Assembly: GCF_900112865.1 (NCBI RefSeq)
Contig: NZ_FONH01000010.1
Coordinates: forward strand, 1 to 64,000
Direction of reading: 5' to 3'
DNA from: Dyella marensis
GTDB lineage: Bacteria; Pseudomonadota; Gammaproteobacteria; Xanthomonadales; Rhodanobacteraceae
Length of the DNA: 64,000 bases
Part shown: positions 50,048 through 59,706 of the stretch, one piece after another
Layout: each line of letters opens with the position of its first letter
How positions within the stretch are numbered: the first letter of the stretch is position 1
Notes under the pieces: model-generated
Databases searched by the model: none
What the model was told of the DNA's origin: nothing
The model's input: only the letters and a program-made list of their open reading frames with translations
Translations under genes and position numbers: made by a program

Positions 50048-51099
50048 ACGGCGCCGGGCGCAGCATCACCATCACGCCGCAGGAAGCCTTGCAGAGGACG
50101 ATCGAGCACCGCGAGATCTTCCACGACGAGATGATCGAGCTGATGCGCCAGATCATGCGCGGCGAGGTGAGCCCGCTGATGACCGCGGCGATCATCACCG
50201 GCCTGCGCGTGAAGAAGGAAACCATCGGCGAGATCACCGGCGCGGCGCGCGTGATGCGCGAGCTGGCCGAGAAGGTGGAGGCCGCGCCGCATGCGCATTT
50301 CGTCGACATCGTCGGCACCGGCGGCGACGGCGCTTCCAGTTTCAATATCTCCACCGCCTCGATGTTCGTCGCCGCGGCGGCCGGCGCGCGCGTGGCCAAG
50401 CACGGCGGGCGCAGCGTCTCGTCCAAGTCGGGCAGCGCGGACGTGCTGGAGGCGCTGGGCGCATCGATCGACCTGGCCCCGGCCAGGGTGGCGCAGTGCA
50501 TGGACGAGACCGATATCGGCTTCATGTTCGCGCCCAACCATCATCCGGCCATGAAAGTCGTGGCGCCGGTGCGCAAGGAAATGGGCGTGCGCACCCTGTT
50601 CAACATCCTGGGCCCGCTGACCAATCCGGCCGGCGCGCCGAACATCCTGATGGGCGTGTTCCACCCCGACCTGGTCGGCATCCAGGTGCGCGTGCTGCAG
50701 CAGCTGGGCGCCAGGCATGCGCTGGTGGTGTGGGGCCGCGACGGCATGGACGAGATCTCGCTGGGAGCCTCGACTCTGGTCGGCGAGCTGCGCGACGGCG
50801 AAGTGCGCGAATACGAAGTGGAGCCGGAGGACTTCGGCCTGGCCATGGCCTCCAGCCGCAACCTGCGCGTGGAGAACGCGGCCGAGTCGCGCGCCATGCT
50901 GCTGGAGGCGCTGGAAGGCCGCCGCGGCGTGCCGCACGACATCGTCTGCCTCAACGCCGGTGCGGCGCTGTATGCGGCCGACGTGGCGCCGTCGATCGCC
51001 GCAGGTATCGAATTGGCGCGTGCGACCATTGCCAGCGGCGCGGCTCGTGCAAAAATGGACGCTTTCGTGGCGACCACCCGCCGGCTCGCGACGGCGTAG
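50044..51099 (+). CDS. trpD: Anthranilate phosphoribosyltransferase
   Basis: Second enzyme of tryptophan synthesis. The 351-residue protein shows [57 protein letters not shown], the PRPP and anthranilate sites, then [37 protein letters not shown], standard for the family. The start overlaps the trpG stop. Confidence 0.97.
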   Translation: MNGAGRSITITPQEALQRTIEHREIFHDEMIELMRQIMRGEVSPLMTAAIITGLRVKKETIGEITGAARVMRELAEKVEAAPHAHFVDIVGTGGDGASSFNISTASMFVAAAAGARVAKHGGRSVSSKSGSADVLEALGASIDLAPARVAQCMDETDIGFMFAPNHHPAMKVVAPVRKEMGVRTLFNILGPLTNPAGAPNILMGVFHPDLVGIQVRVLQQLGARHALVVWGRDGMDEISLGASTLVGELRDGEVREYEVEPEDFGLAMASSRNLRVENAAESRAMLLEALEGRRGVPHDIVCLNAGAALYAADVAPSIAAGIELARATIASGAARAKMDAFVATTRRLATA

Positions 51100-51209
51100 G
51101 CCGAACGCCTTAGGCGATCGGTCCGCGCGCGACGCGGCGCCGGCTTGTGTACCCTTGGGCCGCGCACCGCGCGTTCCCCGACCCACGCTGACGCATTCCA
51201 GGCCGACCC

Positions 51210-52004
51210 ATGACCGACATCCTGCAACGCATCCTGACGCGCAAGACGGAGGAGATCGCCGAACGCAGCGCACGGCTGCCGCTGGCCGAGCTCAAGGCGC
51301 GCCTGGCCGATGCCGCCCAGACGCGTCCGTTCGCCGACGCCGTCGAGGCCAAGATCGAAGCCGACCTGCCGGCGGTGATCGCCGAGGTGAAGAAGGCCAG
51401 CCCCAGCAAGGGCGTGATCCGCGCCGACTTCGACCCCGCCTCGATCGCGCGCAGCTACGAGCGCGCCGGCGCGGCCTGCCTGTCGGTGCTGACCGACAAG
51501 GATTTCTTCCAGGGCAGCGAGGAATTCCTGCGCCAGGCGCGCGAGGCCTGCGCGCTGCCGGTGCTGCGCAAGGACTTCGTGATCCATCCGTACCAGGTCT
51601 ACGAAGCCCGCGCGATCGGCGCCGACTGCATCCTGCTGATCGTCGCCGCGCTGGAGGATTCGGAGCTGGAAGACCTGTCCATGCAGGCCGCCGAGCTGGA
51701 CATGGACGTGCTGTGCGAAGTGCACGACGCCGAGGAACTGGAGCGCGCCCAGGCGCTGCCGGTGCGGCTGATCGGCGTGAACAACCGCAACCTGCGCACC
51801 TTCGAGACCACGCTGGACACCTCGATCGAGCTGCGCGAGCTGATGGACTACCACCGGATCCTGGTCGCCGAATCGGGCATCCACACGCCGGACGACGTCG
51901 AGCGCCTGCGCGATGCCGGCATCAATGCGTTCCTGGTCGGCGAGGCGTTCATGCGCGCGCCGGACCCGGGCGCCGAACTCAAGCGGCTGTTCGCCAAGCA
52001 GTAA
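51210..52004 (+). CDS. trpC: Indole-3-glycerol phosphate synthase
   Basis: TIM-barrel enzyme that closes the indole ring. The 264-residue protein has [21 protein letters not shown] (catalytic Glu and Lys, phosphate contacts), [46 protein letters not shown] and the closing [12 protein letters not shown] and [12 protein letters not shown]. It is monofunctional, not fused to TrpF. It lies 110 bases after trpD, in which gap I see no gene, and six bases before the HAD phosphatase gene. Confidence 0.97.
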   Translation: MTDILQRILTRKTEEIAERSARLPLAELKARLADAAQTRPFADAVEAKIEADLPAVIAEVKKASPSKGVIRADFDPASIARSYERAGAACLSVLTDKDFFQGSEEFLRQAREACALPVLRKDFVIHPYQVYEARAIGADCILLIVAALEDSELEDLSMQAAELDMDVLCEVHDAEELERAQALPVRLIGVNNRNLRTFETTLDTSIELRELMDYHRILVAESGIHTPDDVERLRDAGINAFLVGEAFMRAPDPGAELKRLFAKQ

Positions 52005-52009
52005 GGCTT

Positions 52010-52714
52010 ATGACGTCGACAGGGGAAACCGGGCACTTGCCGGCGACGGCAGGCGAACAGGACGTGGCGCCGCGCGTGGTGCTGTTCGATTTCGATGGCG
52101 TGCTGTTCCAGGGCGACAGCTTCCGCATGTTCATCACCGAGCGCTACGCGCGCATGCCGCTGCGCAAGCTGCTGGCGTTCGCCAACCTGCCGTGGATGCT
52201 GGTGGTGTGGCCGATCTCCTGGCGCACGGTGGTGCGCAGCCTGGTGCATATCGGCCTGCTCGGCGTCGGCGAGCGCCGCTACGCCGCCGAGGCGCAGGCT
52301 TTTGCCGCGGCGCTGGTGCGCCGTCCGAGGCAGTTTTATCGCGACGGCCTGCAGGTCCTGCGCCGGCACCAGGCGGCGGGCGACCGCGTGATCGTGGTGA
52401 CCGGCTGCGAGCGCACGGTGGCGCGGGGTATCCTCGACCAGCTGGGGCTGGAAGGGCTGGAATTGCTGGCGTCCGAGTTCAAGCCGGGGCCGTTCGGCAT
52501 GCGCGTGAAGTTTCACAACGTCGGACGGCGCAAGCTGGAGCGGCTGGCCGCGCACGGCGTGAAGGAATGGCAGCTGGCCTACAGCGATTCGCTGGCCGAC
52601 ATCCCCATGCTCAAGGGTGCTGGCGAGGCGGTGCTGGTCAACGGCACGCCCAAGGTGTGCAAGCGGCTGGAGAAGGTGCTGGGGCGTTCGGTGACGCGCG
52701 TGGAGTGGTTTTGA
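52010..52714 (+). CDS. HAD-family (IB-type) phosphatase
   Basis: A 234-residue haloacid-dehalogenase-fold hydrolase: motif I VVLFDFDGVLFQGDS (nucleophile and acid Asp), motif II VIVVTGCERT, motif III Lys in FKPGP/VKFHNVGRRK, motif IV YSDSLADIPML. A helical cap with hydrophobic LLAFANLPWMLVVWPISW may touch the membrane. This architecture resembles SerB/PAP-like IB enzymes acting on small phosphate esters; the substrate is unknown. It follows trpC closely and may be co-transcribed without being part of the pathway. Confidence 0.87.
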   Translation: MTSTGETGHLPATAGEQDVAPRVVLFDFDGVLFQGDSFRMFITERYARMPLRKLLAFANLPWMLVVWPISWRTVVRSLVHIGLLGVGERRYAAEAQAFAAALVRRPRQFYRDGLQVLRRHQAAGDRVIVVTGCERTVARGILDQLGLEGLELLASEFKPGPFGMRVKFHNVGRRKLERLAAHGVKEWQLAYSDSLADIPMLKGAGEAVLVNGTPKVCKRLEKVLGRSVTRVEWF

Positions 52715-52717
52715 GTT

Positions 52718-53464
52718 TCAGCGCAGCCATTGCTGCAGCAGCTGGCCGGCGCTGATCAGCACGATCAGCGCGCCGACCGCGGCCATCACCGCTTTCTCCG
52801 GCAGGTGGCGCACCAGCCACGCGGCCACCGGCGCGGCGATCACGCCGCCGGCGAGCAGGCCGAGCACGATGCTCCAGTGCTGGATGCCGATATGGAAAGC
52901 CAGCGTCGCCGAGATACAGACGGTGACCACAAACTCCGCCGCATTGACCGAACCGATGGTGCCGCGCACCGCGCCGCCGCGGGCGATCAGCGTGCTGGTC
53001 GCCAGGGGACCCCAGCCGCCGCCGCCGATCGAATCGAGCAGGCCGGCGATAAAGCCGAGCACGCCGTTGTGATGTACCTGGTGGCGGGTCAGCCGCCGGC
53101 CCAGCGCGCGCAGCAGCACCATCACGCCCAGGATCAGCAGGTAGGCGTTGACATAGGGCCGGATCGCCTCCCCCGGAACATTCGCCAGCACCGTCGCGCC
53201 CAGCACGCCGCCGATCGCCCCGGGGATGGCCAGCTGCCGGAACAGCCGCCAGCGCACATTGCCGAACCAGGCATGGGAGGCGGCCGAGGCGCCGGTGGTC
53301 ACCACTTCGGCCGTGTGCACCGTGGCGCTGGCCACCGCCGGCGGCAGGCCCATGGCCAGCAGGATGGAACTCGAAACCAGCCCATACGCCATGCCGAGCG
53401 CGCCGTCGATCAGCTGAGCCAGCAGCCCGACCAGGGCAAAGCTGAAGAATTCGCTCCAGACCAT
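52718..53464 (-). CDS. TauE/SafE-family membrane permease
   Basis: A 248-residue inner-membrane protein with seven to eight hydrophobic segments. LAQLIDGALGMAYGLVSSSILLAMGLPPAVASATVHTAEVVTTGASAASHAWFGNV in the front half, and GVLGFIAGLLDSIGGGGWGPLATSTLIARG in the second, are the duplicated signature of TauE/SafE (DUF81) proteins. These are linked to export of sulfite, sulfoacetate or other sulfur organics. No sulfur genes are adjacent, so the substrate is unassigned. It converges with the HAD gene. Confidence 0.9.
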   Translation of the reverse strand: MVWSEFFSFALVGLLAQLIDGALGMAYGLVSSSILLAMGLPPAVASATVHTAEVVTTGASAASHAWFGNVRWRLFRQLAIPGAIGGVLGATVLANVPGEAIRPYVNAYLLILGVMVLLRALGRRLTRHQVHHNGVLGFIAGLLDSIGGGGWGPLATSTLIARGGAVRGTIGSVNAAEFVVTVCISATLAFHIGIQHWSIVLGLLAGGVIAAPVAAWLVRHLPEKAVMAAVGALIVLISAGQLLQQWLR

Positions 53465-53594
53465 CCGTCGAACCTGTCGTTGTCAGACCTGGACGCTAGG
53501 GCAAAAAACGTCCAGGAGGGGTGAGAAGCGGGGTGGCGAATGGTCGCGGGCGGCAGGTCGCCGGGGGCTCTTGTGAGGCGGCAGGCAGATGATT

Positions 53595-53610
53595 ATGTTA
53601 GTACTTACAT
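53595..53610. promoter_or_regulatory. Candidate MarR operator
   Basis: ATGTTAGTACTTACAT is a 16-bp near-palindrome with only one mismatched pair, 24 bases before the start of the MarR-GNAT gene. MarR proteins usually bind such dyads over their own promoters. The gap is otherwise AT-rich, consistent with a promoter. Confidence 0.55.
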
Positions 53611-53634
53611 ATCACTTTTGAGGCGGCTTTGCCC

Positions 53635-54603
53635 ATGTACCTCTCCACTCTGGCCGAGCTGGCGCTCGGCAGCCGCCTGAAGGCGCTCAGCGATCAGTTC
53701 TACGCCGCGGCCGACGAGGTCTACCGCGCCTGCGGCGCCTCCATCGAATCGCGCTGGTTCCCGGTGCTGCGCTATCTGTGGGGGAACGGGCCCGGCACGG
53801 TGGGCGAGGTGGCCGCGGCGATCGGCCAGACCCATTCGGCGGTCAGCCAGCTGGTGGACAAGCTGGATGCCGCCGGCATGGTCCGCCGCGAGCGCGACCC
53901 GCAGGACGGCCGGCGCAGCGTTCTGGTGCTCACCGACCAGGCGCGCAAGGCGCTGGGCGCGCTGGGGCCGATCTGGCAGGCGATCCGCCGCGGCGTCAGT
54001 GCCTCCCTGGGCGAGGACGGCGGCCGGCTGCTGGCCGCGCTGGCGGCCTGCGAGGAGGCGCTTAAGGAGCGCCCGATCGTACCGGCGATCCTGGCCGAAC
54101 ACGCCGCGCTGCTGGCGCAGCCGCTGGAGATCGTGCCGTACGAACCGGCCCTGGCCGGAGATTTCTACCGACTCAACGTGCAATGGCTGGAACGCTATTT
54201 CGGGGTGGAGGACATCGACCGGCAGATGCTGGGCGACCCCGAGCGCTACGTGCTGGCCCCGGGCGGCGCCTTGCTGTTCGCGCGGATGGGCGGGCAGGCC
54301 ATCGGCACCTGCGCGCTGCTGCAGGAGGCGCCGGGGGTGTACGAGCTGTCCAAGATGTGCGTGGACGACAGCTACCAGGGGCTCGGCGTGGGGCGGAAGC
54401 TGCTGGATGCGGCGATCGCCGAATTCCACCGCCGCGGCGGCCGCGAGCTGTTCCTGGAATCCAACAGCAAGCTGCGCACCGCGCTGCGCATGTACGAGCA
54501 GGTCGGCTTCGAGCTGCAGCCGGGCGTCCGTCCCGGCTCGCATTACCAGCGTTCGGACGTCTACATGGTCTACCGCGCCCCGGCTGAGCGGCTGGCGGGC
54601 TGA
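53635..54603 (+). CDS. MarR-GNAT fusion: transcriptional regulator with acetyltransferase domain
   Basis: A 322-residue two-domain protein. Residues 1-145 are a MarR winged helix (GTVGEVAAAIGQTHSAVSQLVDKLDAAGMVRRERDPQDGRRSVLVLTDQ). Residues 165-315 are a GNAT acetyltransferase with the acetyl-CoA loop KMCVDDSYQGLGVGRKLLDAAIAEF and the later LFLESNSKLRTALRMYEQVGF. Such fusions are known in several bacteria; the acetyl acceptor is unknown. ATG is chosen over a TTG two codons upstream. A near-palindrome just upstream suggests self-regulation. It ends before a shared terminator facing clp. Confidence 0.92.
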   Translation: MYLSTLAELALGSRLKALSDQFYAAADEVYRACGASIESRWFPVLRYLWGNGPGTVGEVAAAIGQTHSAVSQLVDKLDAAGMVRRERDPQDGRRSVLVLTDQARKALGALGPIWQAIRRGVSASLGEDGGRLLAALAACEEALKERPIVPAILAEHAALLAQPLEIVPYEPALAGDFYRLNVQWLERYFGVEDIDRQMLGDPERYVLAPGGALLFARMGGQAIGTCALLQEAPGVYELSKMCVDDSYQGLGVGRKLLDAAIAEFHRRGGRELFLESNSKLRTALRMYEQVGFELQPGVRPGSHYQRSDVYMVYRAPAERLAG

Positions 54604-54621
54604 GCAGCCCCCTGAACGAAC

Positions 54622-54643
54622 GAACCCGGCCGGAGCCGGGTTC
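54622..54643. terminator. Bidirectional stem-loop between the MarR-GNAT gene and clp
   Basis: GAACCCGGC pairs with GCCGGGTTC around a short loop (CGGA). It lies in the convergent junction; T-tracts are weak on both sides, so efficiency is uncertain. Confidence 0.6.
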
Positions 54644-54666
54644 GTCGGATGAAGCGATGGTGGGGC

Positions 54667-55362
54667 TCAGCGCGTGCCGCGCACCACGATGGTCTTGCCG
54701 GCCACGTCAATCATGCCCTGCTCCTCCAGCTGCTTGAGCACGCGGCCCACCATCTCGCGCGAGCAGCCCACGATGCGGCTGACTTCCTGGCGGGAGATGC
54801 GGATCTGGGTGCCGTCCGGGTGACTCATGGCGTCCGGCTCCTGGCACAGGTCCAGCAGGGTGCGGGAGATGCGGTTGGTGACGTCCATGAAGGCCATGCG
54901 GCTGACCTGGCGCGAGGTGCGCAGCAGGCGATGGGTCAGCTGGGAGCCGATGGCGAACAGGATCTTGGGGCATTCCTCGCGCAGCGGGCCTTCCATCAGG
55001 TGGAACAGGCGCTCGTAGCTGATCTCGGCCATTTCGCAGGGGGTGCGGGTGCGCACCATCGACTCGCGCTGGGCCTGCTCCACGAACAGCCCCATCTCGC
55101 CGATGAACTGGCCGCGGCTGAGGTAGGCGAGGATCAATTCGCGGCCCTGCTCGTCCTCGGTGCAGACCGCGAGCGAGCCGTCGACGATGTAATACAGGGT
55201 GTTGGCCGGGTCGCCGGGGCGGATGATGGCCGTCTTGCCTGGGTAGCGCCGGCGGTGGCAGAGGGCCAGGAAGCGCTCCATGGACGCCGGGTCGGGAGCG
55301 AAGCTGGCGGGAGCCTGGGAGCGTTCAAAAGCTTGTTGGAGTTGGTATTTGAGTTGCGCCAC
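54667..55362 (-). CDS. clp: CRP-like global regulator (Clp)
   Basis: A 231-residue CRP/FNR protein. The nucleotide-binding domain (about 20-140) has [60 protein letters not shown], and the HTH is [31 protein letters not shown]. It matches Clp of Xanthomonas, which responds to cyclic di-GMP and controls virulence and extracellular enzymes. Whether this protein binds cAMP or cyclic di-GMP cannot be read here; the usual cAMP-contact stretch [14 protein letters not shown] has Glu but no RTA. The start is GTG. It is divergent from speD, as in Xanthomonas. Confidence 0.93.
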   Translation of the reverse strand: MAQLKYQLQQAFERSQAPASFAPDPASMERFLALCHRRRYPGKTAIIRPGDPANTLYYIVDGSLAVCTEDEQGRELILAYLSRGQFIGEMGLFVEQAQRESMVRTRTPCEMAEISYERLFHLMEGPLREECPKILFAIGSQLTHRLLRTSRQVSRMAFMDVTNRISRTLLDLCQEPDAMSHPDGTQIRISRQEVSRIVGCSREMVGRVLKQLEEQGMIDVAGKTIVVRGTR

Positions 55363-55654
55363 GATCTGTCCCAGCTTGGAGGGCGGCAGCCGTCGGACCC
55401 CTGGGGGAGGCGGCTGGACTTCGGTTCGTTCTTCTGATGACCCCGCGGCATTATGGCAAACCAGCGCAGCATGCCAAGGTTCAGTTCCTCCCTATTTTGT
55501 CGCATACTTCACGGTCTTTCGGTCACGGCGTTGTCGCCGGCCGGTCACAAGGGTCGCGGAGGCTTACGTCTTCGCGTCGTTTTTCTTTCCAGCGGGGACC
55601 CTTGTAGCTAACCCGCCTCTGCTGCTGGCCGTCCCCCGGCCATGGAGAGTCGTT

Positions 55655-56440
55655 GTGGTGAAACCCCTCCCGCGCCTGCGCCTGCAGGGCTTCAATAATC
55701 TGACCAAGGCCCTGAGCTTCAACATCTACGACATCTGCTACGCAGTGTCGGAAGAACAGCGCCAGCGCTACATCGAGTACATCGATGAGCAGTACGACGC
55801 CGACCGCCTGACCCAGATCCTCACGGACGTGGCGGAAATCATCGGCGCCAACATCCTCAACATCGCCCGCCAGGACTACGACCCGCAGGGCGCGTCGGTC
55901 ACCATCCTGATCTCCGAGGAGCCGGTGGTGGAGAAGCTCGGCCGCGACACCATCTCCGGTGCCGTGGTGGCGCACATGGACAAGAGCCACATCACCGTCC
56001 ACACCTATCCGGAAACGCATCCGCACAACGGCATCGCGACCTTCCGCGCGGATATCGACGTGGCCACCTGCGGCGTGATCTCCCCGCTGAAGGCGCTGAA
56101 CTACCTGATCGACAGCTTCGAGTCGGACATCGTGATCGCCGACTACCGCGTGCGCGGCTTCACCCGCGACGTGAAGGGCAAGAAGCACTTCATCGACCAC
56201 AAGATCAACTCGGTGCAGGACTACCTGGCCAAGCACATCCGCCAGAAGTACGAGATGTTCGACGTCAACGTGTACCAGGAAAACATGTTCCACACGAAGA
56301 TGCACATCAAGGACTTCGACCTGGACACCTACCTGTTCGAGGCGCACGCGGACGATCTCTCGTTCAAGGAGCGCCAGCGCATCGAGTCCCTGCTGCGGCG
56401 GGAGATCGAGGAGCTGTTCCACGGGCGCAACCTGATGTGA
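55655..56440 (+). CDS. speD: S-adenosylmethionine decarboxylase proenzyme
   Basis: This enzyme makes the aminopropyl donor for spermidine. The 261-residue class 1 (E. coli-type) proenzyme self-cleaves before Ser111 in [12 protein letters not shown], which becomes the pyruvoyl group; Lys110-Ser111 matches the E. coli cleavage site. Conserved [15 protein letters not shown] and the terminal [12 protein letters not shown] are standard. The start is GTG ([15 protein letters not shown]), with GGAGAG upstream. Its promoter shares the 292-base gap with clp; I could not assign boxes confidently. No speE lies adjacent. Confidence 0.96.
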   Translation: MVKPLPRLRLQGFNNLTKALSFNIYDICYAVSEEQRQRYIEYIDEQYDADRLTQILTDVAEIIGANILNIARQDYDPQGASVTILISEEPVVEKLGRDTISGAVVAHMDKSHITVHTYPETHPHNGIATFRADIDVATCGVISPLKALNYLIDSFESDIVIADYRVRGFTRDVKGKKHFIDHKINSVQDYLAKHIRQKYEMFDVNVYQENMFHTKMHIKDFDLDTYLFEAHADDLSFKERQRIESLLRREIEELFHGRNLM

Positions 56441-56445
56441 CTTAC

Positions 56446-56475
56446 AAAAAACCCGCCGGAAGGCGGGTTTTTTTT
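56446..56475. terminator. Bidirectional rho-independent terminator between speD and coq7
   Basis: ACCCGCC pairs with GGCGGGT around GGAA, preceded by an A6 run and followed by a T8 run, so it can end both the speD transcript and the leftward coq7 transcript. Confidence 0.92.
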
Positions 56476-56493
56476 GGGGGCTGGGCGGCGGCG

Positions 56494-57135
56494 TCAGATC
56501 CGGTACGCCACCTTCTTCATCACCATCGAGCTCAACTGCATCAATCCCGGAATGGGGAATGGCAACTCGATGCCGCCACGCTCCTTCGCATTCTCCGCGT
56601 GGCGCACCTCGTCCTCCTGCATCTGCACCAGCACGGCGCGCGAGCGCTGATCCTGTGCAGGCAGCGTTTCCAGGTGTTCCTCCAGGTGAGCTTCCACCTG
56701 GCGCTCCGTCTCCACCACGAAGCCCAGGCTGACCGGGTCGCCCGCCAGCGCGGCCAGCGCGCCGATCGCATAGCTGCCGGCGTACCACAGCGGATTGAGC
56801 AGGCTCGGGCGGCTGTCCAGTTCCTTCAGGCGTTCGGCGCACCAGGCGAGGTGGTCGGTTTCCTCGGCCGCGGCGTGCAGCAGGTGCTCGCGGTTCGCCT
56901 CGCTGCGCGCCAGCGCGGCCTGGCCGTCGTAGAGCGCCTGGGCGCAGACTTCGCCGGTGTGGTTGATGCGCATCAGGCCGGCGGCGTGACGGCGCTCGGC
57001 GTCGTCCAGTTCGGTCTCCTCGATGCGGGCGGCGGGCGAGGGGCGCGCGGCTTCGGGGCTGCCGGCGACCGTTTCGAGGGCGCGCTCCAGGCCGACCAGC
57101 AGGCGGTCGAGCGGCGACAGGGTGCGGACGTTCAT
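56494..57135 (-). CDS. coq7: 2-polyprenyl-3-methyl-6-methoxy-1,4-benzoquinone monooxygenase
   Basis: A di-iron hydroxylase of ubiquinone synthesis. The 213-residue product has [39 protein letters not shown] and [12 protein letters not shown], supplying the Glu and Glu-X-X-His ligands of a ferritin-like di-iron site, duplicated as expected. The internal ATG is chosen for its GGAGG site; an ATG four codons upstream overlaps the glcF stop. It is convergent with speD through a shared terminator. Confidence 0.96.
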   Translation of the reverse strand: MNVRTLSPLDRLLVGLERALETVAGSPEAARPSPAARIEETELDDAERRHAAGLMRINHTGEVCAQALYDGQAALARSEANREHLLHAAAEETDHLAWCAERLKELDSRPSLLNPLWYAGSYAIGALAALAGDPVSLGFVVETERQVEAHLEEHLETLPAQDQRSRAVLVQMQEDEVRHAENAKERGGIELPFPIPGLMQLSSMVMKKVAYRI

Positions 57136-57146
57136 GGCGGCCTCCA

Positions 57147-58349
57147 TCAGGTTTCCAGTTGCTGCGCGAGCAGGACCAGCGGGTGCTGGTGCGGCCAGTC
57201 GCGCTCATTCTGCATGCCTGCGGCGAGATGCAGGCGACAGCCGATATTGGACGACAACAAGCGTCGCGGCGCCAAGGCGGCGACCTGCCGCAGGGTGTCC
57301 TCGCGCAGGCGGGCGGCGCGCTCGGGGAATTCCAGCACGTGCGTGCCGGCCGCGCCGCAGCAGTGCGGCGGTTTCGGCAGCGGCGCGACATCGAGCCCGG
57401 GCACGCGCCGCAGCAGGCGCAGCAGCGCGTCGTCGCTGCGGGCGACGTTGCTCTGCGTGCAAGGCAGGTGCACCGCCACGCGCGTGGGCAGCGGACGGAA
57501 CGACAGCCGCTGTGCGCGTGCCGCCAGCAAGGCCATGGGATCGGCTACGCGGACGCCGGGCAGGACATGGCGCAGCGTGCCGACGCAGCCGGGCGTAACG
57601 GTCACCAGGTGATCCGCTTGCGCGTCTTGCCAGGCCGCGCTTACCTGTGCGGCCGCCTGCTCCGCCCTGGCAGTGTCGCCGCCATGCAGATCCATGGCGC
57701 CACAGCAGAATGCCGGAAGCTCCACCACGCGATAGCCGGCGGCGCGCAGCAGGGTGCGCGCGGCGCGTTGCGCGTCGGCGTCCTCGACACTGGCGATGCA
57801 GCCGGGGAACAGTGCGACGGTGTCGCCGTCCGCGGCTTTGTCGGAGGCTGGCTGCGCCAGGTAGGGCTCGGGCAGCGGTGTTCGCGGCCACAAGGCCAGC
57901 GCGCTGCGCAGCGCCGACCTGGCCGGCAGGCTTTTCGCGAGCGCCGATTTCCAGCCGGCGAAGCCCAGCCATCCCAGCCCGCGGCGCAGCCGGCGCCAGC
58001 GGCGGGGATCGCGGACCAGTCCGATTTCATGCTCGGGACGCTGCAGCGCCGGCCCCAGCAGCGCCCGCGTTTCCACCAGCAGCTCGCCATAGCGGACGTT
58101 GGCAGGGCAGACCTTCTCGCAACCCATGCAGCCCAGGCAGTGGTCCAGGTGCTCGCGCAGCTCGGCGGTCGGCGAAGCCTGTCCCCGCGCCAGCGCCGCG
58201 GCGATGGCGATGCGTCCGCGCGGCGACTCCGCCTCGTTGCGATCCAGCGCATAGGTAGGGCATACGGGCAGGCACAGGCCGCATTGCACGCACTGATCGG
58301 CCAGTGCGGCGATGCGTATGGGGGGCTTTTCTTCGGGCCGGTTCATCAT
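57147..58349 (-). CDS. glcF: Glycolate oxidase iron-sulfur subunit (GlcF-like)
   Basis: A 400-residue iron-sulfur protein. Two [4Fe-4S] motifs, [16 protein letters not shown] and [18 protein letters not shown], are followed by two cysteine-rich CCG domains ([13 protein letters not shown]...FCCGAMDLH and LPCTQSNVA...HCCGAAGTH). This is GlcF, the electron-transfer part of glycolate dehydrogenase; the flavoprotein subunits GlcD/E are not in the window, so a related 2-hydroxyacid dehydrogenase is possible. Two adjacent ATGs (58349 and 58346) are possible starts. It is coupled to coq7, whose alternative ATG overlaps its stop. Confidence 0.85.
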   Translation of the reverse strand: MMNRPEEKPPIRIAALADQCVQCGLCLPVCPTYALDRNEAESPRGRIAIAAALARGQASPTAELREHLDHCLGCMGCEKVCPANVRYGELLVETRALLGPALQRPEHEIGLVRDPRRWRRLRRGLGWLGFAGWKSALAKSLPARSALRSALALWPRTPLPEPYLAQPASDKAADGDTVALFPGCIASVEDADAQRAARTLLRAAGYRVVELPAFCCGAMDLHGGDTARAEQAAAQVSAAWQDAQADHLVTVTPGCVGTLRHVLPGVRVADPMALLAARAQRLSFRPLPTRVAVHLPCTQSNVARSDDALLRLLRRVPGLDVAPLPKPPHCCGAAGTHVLEFPERAARLREDTLRQVAALAPRRLLSSNIGCRLHLAAGMQNERDWPHQHPLVLLAQQLET

Positions 58350-58386
58350 GCTATTATTGCCAGCTCGCAGCCCGCCGACGGTGGGC

Positions 58387-58416
58387 TTGCGCGATCGATG
58401 CAAGCTCCGCTATCAT
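58387..58416 (+). promoter_or_regulatory. Candidate promoter of rplM-rpsI
   Basis: TTGCGC (58387-58392), an 18-base spacer and TATCAT (58411-58416) lie about 65 bases before the rplM start. The leader then contains a short stem CCGCC/GGCGG (near 58449-58462) just before the ribosome site. Confidence 0.5.
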
Positions 58417-58479
58417 CTCGCGCCTTTGCACCGCCGATTATGCCAACCGCCCATGTGGCGGCAGACTAGGTATTCCGAA

Positions 58480-58908
58480 ATGAAAACGTTCAGCGCCAAG
58501 CCGGAAAGCGTCAAGCGCGATTGGTTCTTGATCGACGCGACCGACAAGACGCTCGGTCGTCTTTCGACCGAGATCGCCCGTCGCCTGCGCGGCAAGCACA
58601 AGCCGGAGTTCACCCCGCACGTCGATACCGGCGACTACATCGTCGTGATCAACGCCGAGAAGGTGCACGTCACCGGCGCCAAGCTGGACGACAAGATGTA
58701 CCACCGCTTCACCGGCTACGTCGGCAACCTGAAGACCACCAGTCTGAAGGACATGCTGGCCAGCCACCCCGAGCGCGTCATCGAGATCGCCGTGAAGGGC
58801 ATGCTGCCGAAGAACCCGCTGGGCCGCGCCATGTACCGCAAGCTCAAGGTCTACGGCGGCGCCGAGCATCCGCACACCGCACAGCAGCCGCAGGCGCTGG
58901 AAATCTAA
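58480..58908 (+). CDS. rplM: 50S ribosomal protein L13
   Basis: A 142-residue large-subunit protein. [62 protein letters not shown] and [26 protein letters not shown] are the L13 signature. It is followed nine bases later by rpsI, the usual pair. Confidence 0.98.
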   Translation: MKTFSAKPESVKRDWFLIDATDKTLGRLSTEIARRLRGKHKPEFTPHVDTGDYIVVINAEKVHVTGAKLDDKMYHRFTGYVGNLKTTSLKDMLASHPERVIEIAVKGMLPKNPLGRAMYRKLKVYGGAEHPHTAQQPQALEI

Positions 58909-58917
58909 GGAATCATC

Positions 58918-59310
58918 ATGGCGATCCAGCAGAATTACGGCACCGGCCGCCGCAAGACCTCCGCCGCCCGCGTGTTCCTGCGCAAGGGCAAGGGCGACAT
59001 CGTCGTCAACGGCAAGCCGCTTGATCAGTTCTTCGGTCGCGAGACCTCGCGCATGATCGTGCGCCAGCCGCTCGAGCTGATCGAAGCCACCGACAAGTTC
59101 GACGTCCTCGTGACCGTCGCCGGCGGCGGCATCACCGGCCAGGCCGGCGCCATCCGCCTCGGCATCGCCCGTGCGCTGATCGAGTACGACGAAAGCCTGA
59201 AGAGCCAGCTGCGCAAGGCCGGCTTCGTGACCCGCGACGCCCGTGAAGTCGAGCGTAAGAAGGTCGGTCTGCACAAGGCCCGTCGCGCTACCCAGTTCTC
59301 GAAGCGCTAA
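58918..59310 (+). CDS. rpsI: 30S ribosomal protein S9
   Basis: A 130-residue small-subunit protein. [33 protein letters not shown] is the start signature, [19 protein letters not shown] the middle, and the basic tail ends [17 protein letters not shown], which reaches the ribosomal P site. A tRNA-Gln gene follows 69 bases downstream. Confidence 0.98.
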   Translation: MAIQQNYGTGRRKTSAARVFLRKGKGDIVVNGKPLDQFFGRETSRMIVRQPLELIEATDKFDVLVTVAGGGITGQAGAIRLGIARALIEYDESLKSQLRKAGFVTRDAREVERKKVGLHKARRATQFSKR

Positions 59311-59379
59311 TTCCCCTCGGGGTTTTCGCTTCAACGATACGGCGCATGCAGGTCAGAGCGCGCCGCATCGGCAGAATGT

Positions 59380-59453
59380 TGGGAGATCGTCTAACGGTAG
59401 GACAACGGACTCTGACTCCGTTTATCTAGGTTCGAATCCTAGTCTCCCAGCCA
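59380..59453 (+). tRNA. tRNA-Gln, anticodon CTG
   Basis: A 74-base cloverleaf. The acceptor stem TGGGAGA/TCTCCCA has discriminator G and an encoded CCA. The D arm has TCTAACGGTAGGA. The anticodon stem ACGGA/TCCGT holds the loop CTCTGAC with anticodon CTG (reads CAG). The T arm is CTAGG-TTCGAAT-CCTAG. A terminator follows at 59461. The last 20 bases recur at 59565. Confidence 0.97.
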
Positions 59454-59460
59454 ACATGAA

Positions 59461-59488
59461 GAACCCGCCCTTGTGGCGGGTTTTTTTT
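59461..59488 (+). terminator. Rho-independent terminator after tRNA-Gln
   Basis: AACCCGCC/GGCGGGTT stem with a short loop (CTTGT), followed by a T8 run. Confidence 0.92.
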
Positions 59489-59564
59489 GTCTGTCGAGCA
59501 CAGGTGGCGAACCACGTTCGACAAATTCGTCTGGAACGAATTTGGACAGCGCGAAGGGGCGAGC

Positions 59565-59584
59565 AATCCTAGTCTCCCAGCCAA
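59565..59584 (+). repeat. Duplicate of the tRNA-Gln 3' end (candidate attachment-site scar)
   Basis: AATCCTAGTCTCCCAGCCAA here is identical to 59435-59454, the T-arm end, acceptor strand and CCA of the tRNA plus one base. The 110 bases between contain the terminator and a perfect nine-base inverted repeat (CAAATTCGT/ACGAATTTG, 59522-59544). A second terminator follows the duplicate. Elements that integrate into tRNA 3' ends leave just such a direct repeat. Confidence 0.75.
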
Positions 59585-59590
59585 GTCCGG

Positions 59591-59617
59591 AAAGCCCCTG
59601 GTAACCCCAGGGGCTTT
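59591..59617 (+). terminator. Second terminator, after the tRNA 3' duplicate
   Basis: AAAGCCCCTGG/CCAGGGGCTTT is a perfect 11-base stem with a five-base loop, followed by TCTTTT. It is probably the original transcript end of the tRNA locus. Confidence 0.85.
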
Positions 59618-59706
59618 TCTTTTGCGCGTCCGTTGGTGTGACTGGCCTCGCTTGACAGTCCGCAGGCCCAGGATCAGCCTGCCTCGGTCCAGGCAGGGGG
59701 TGGATC

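Noticed and set aside
59565-59584. A second tRNA-Gln gene
   Set aside because: Only the last 20 bases of the tRNA are present; the D arm, anticodon arm and 5' acceptor strand are missing.
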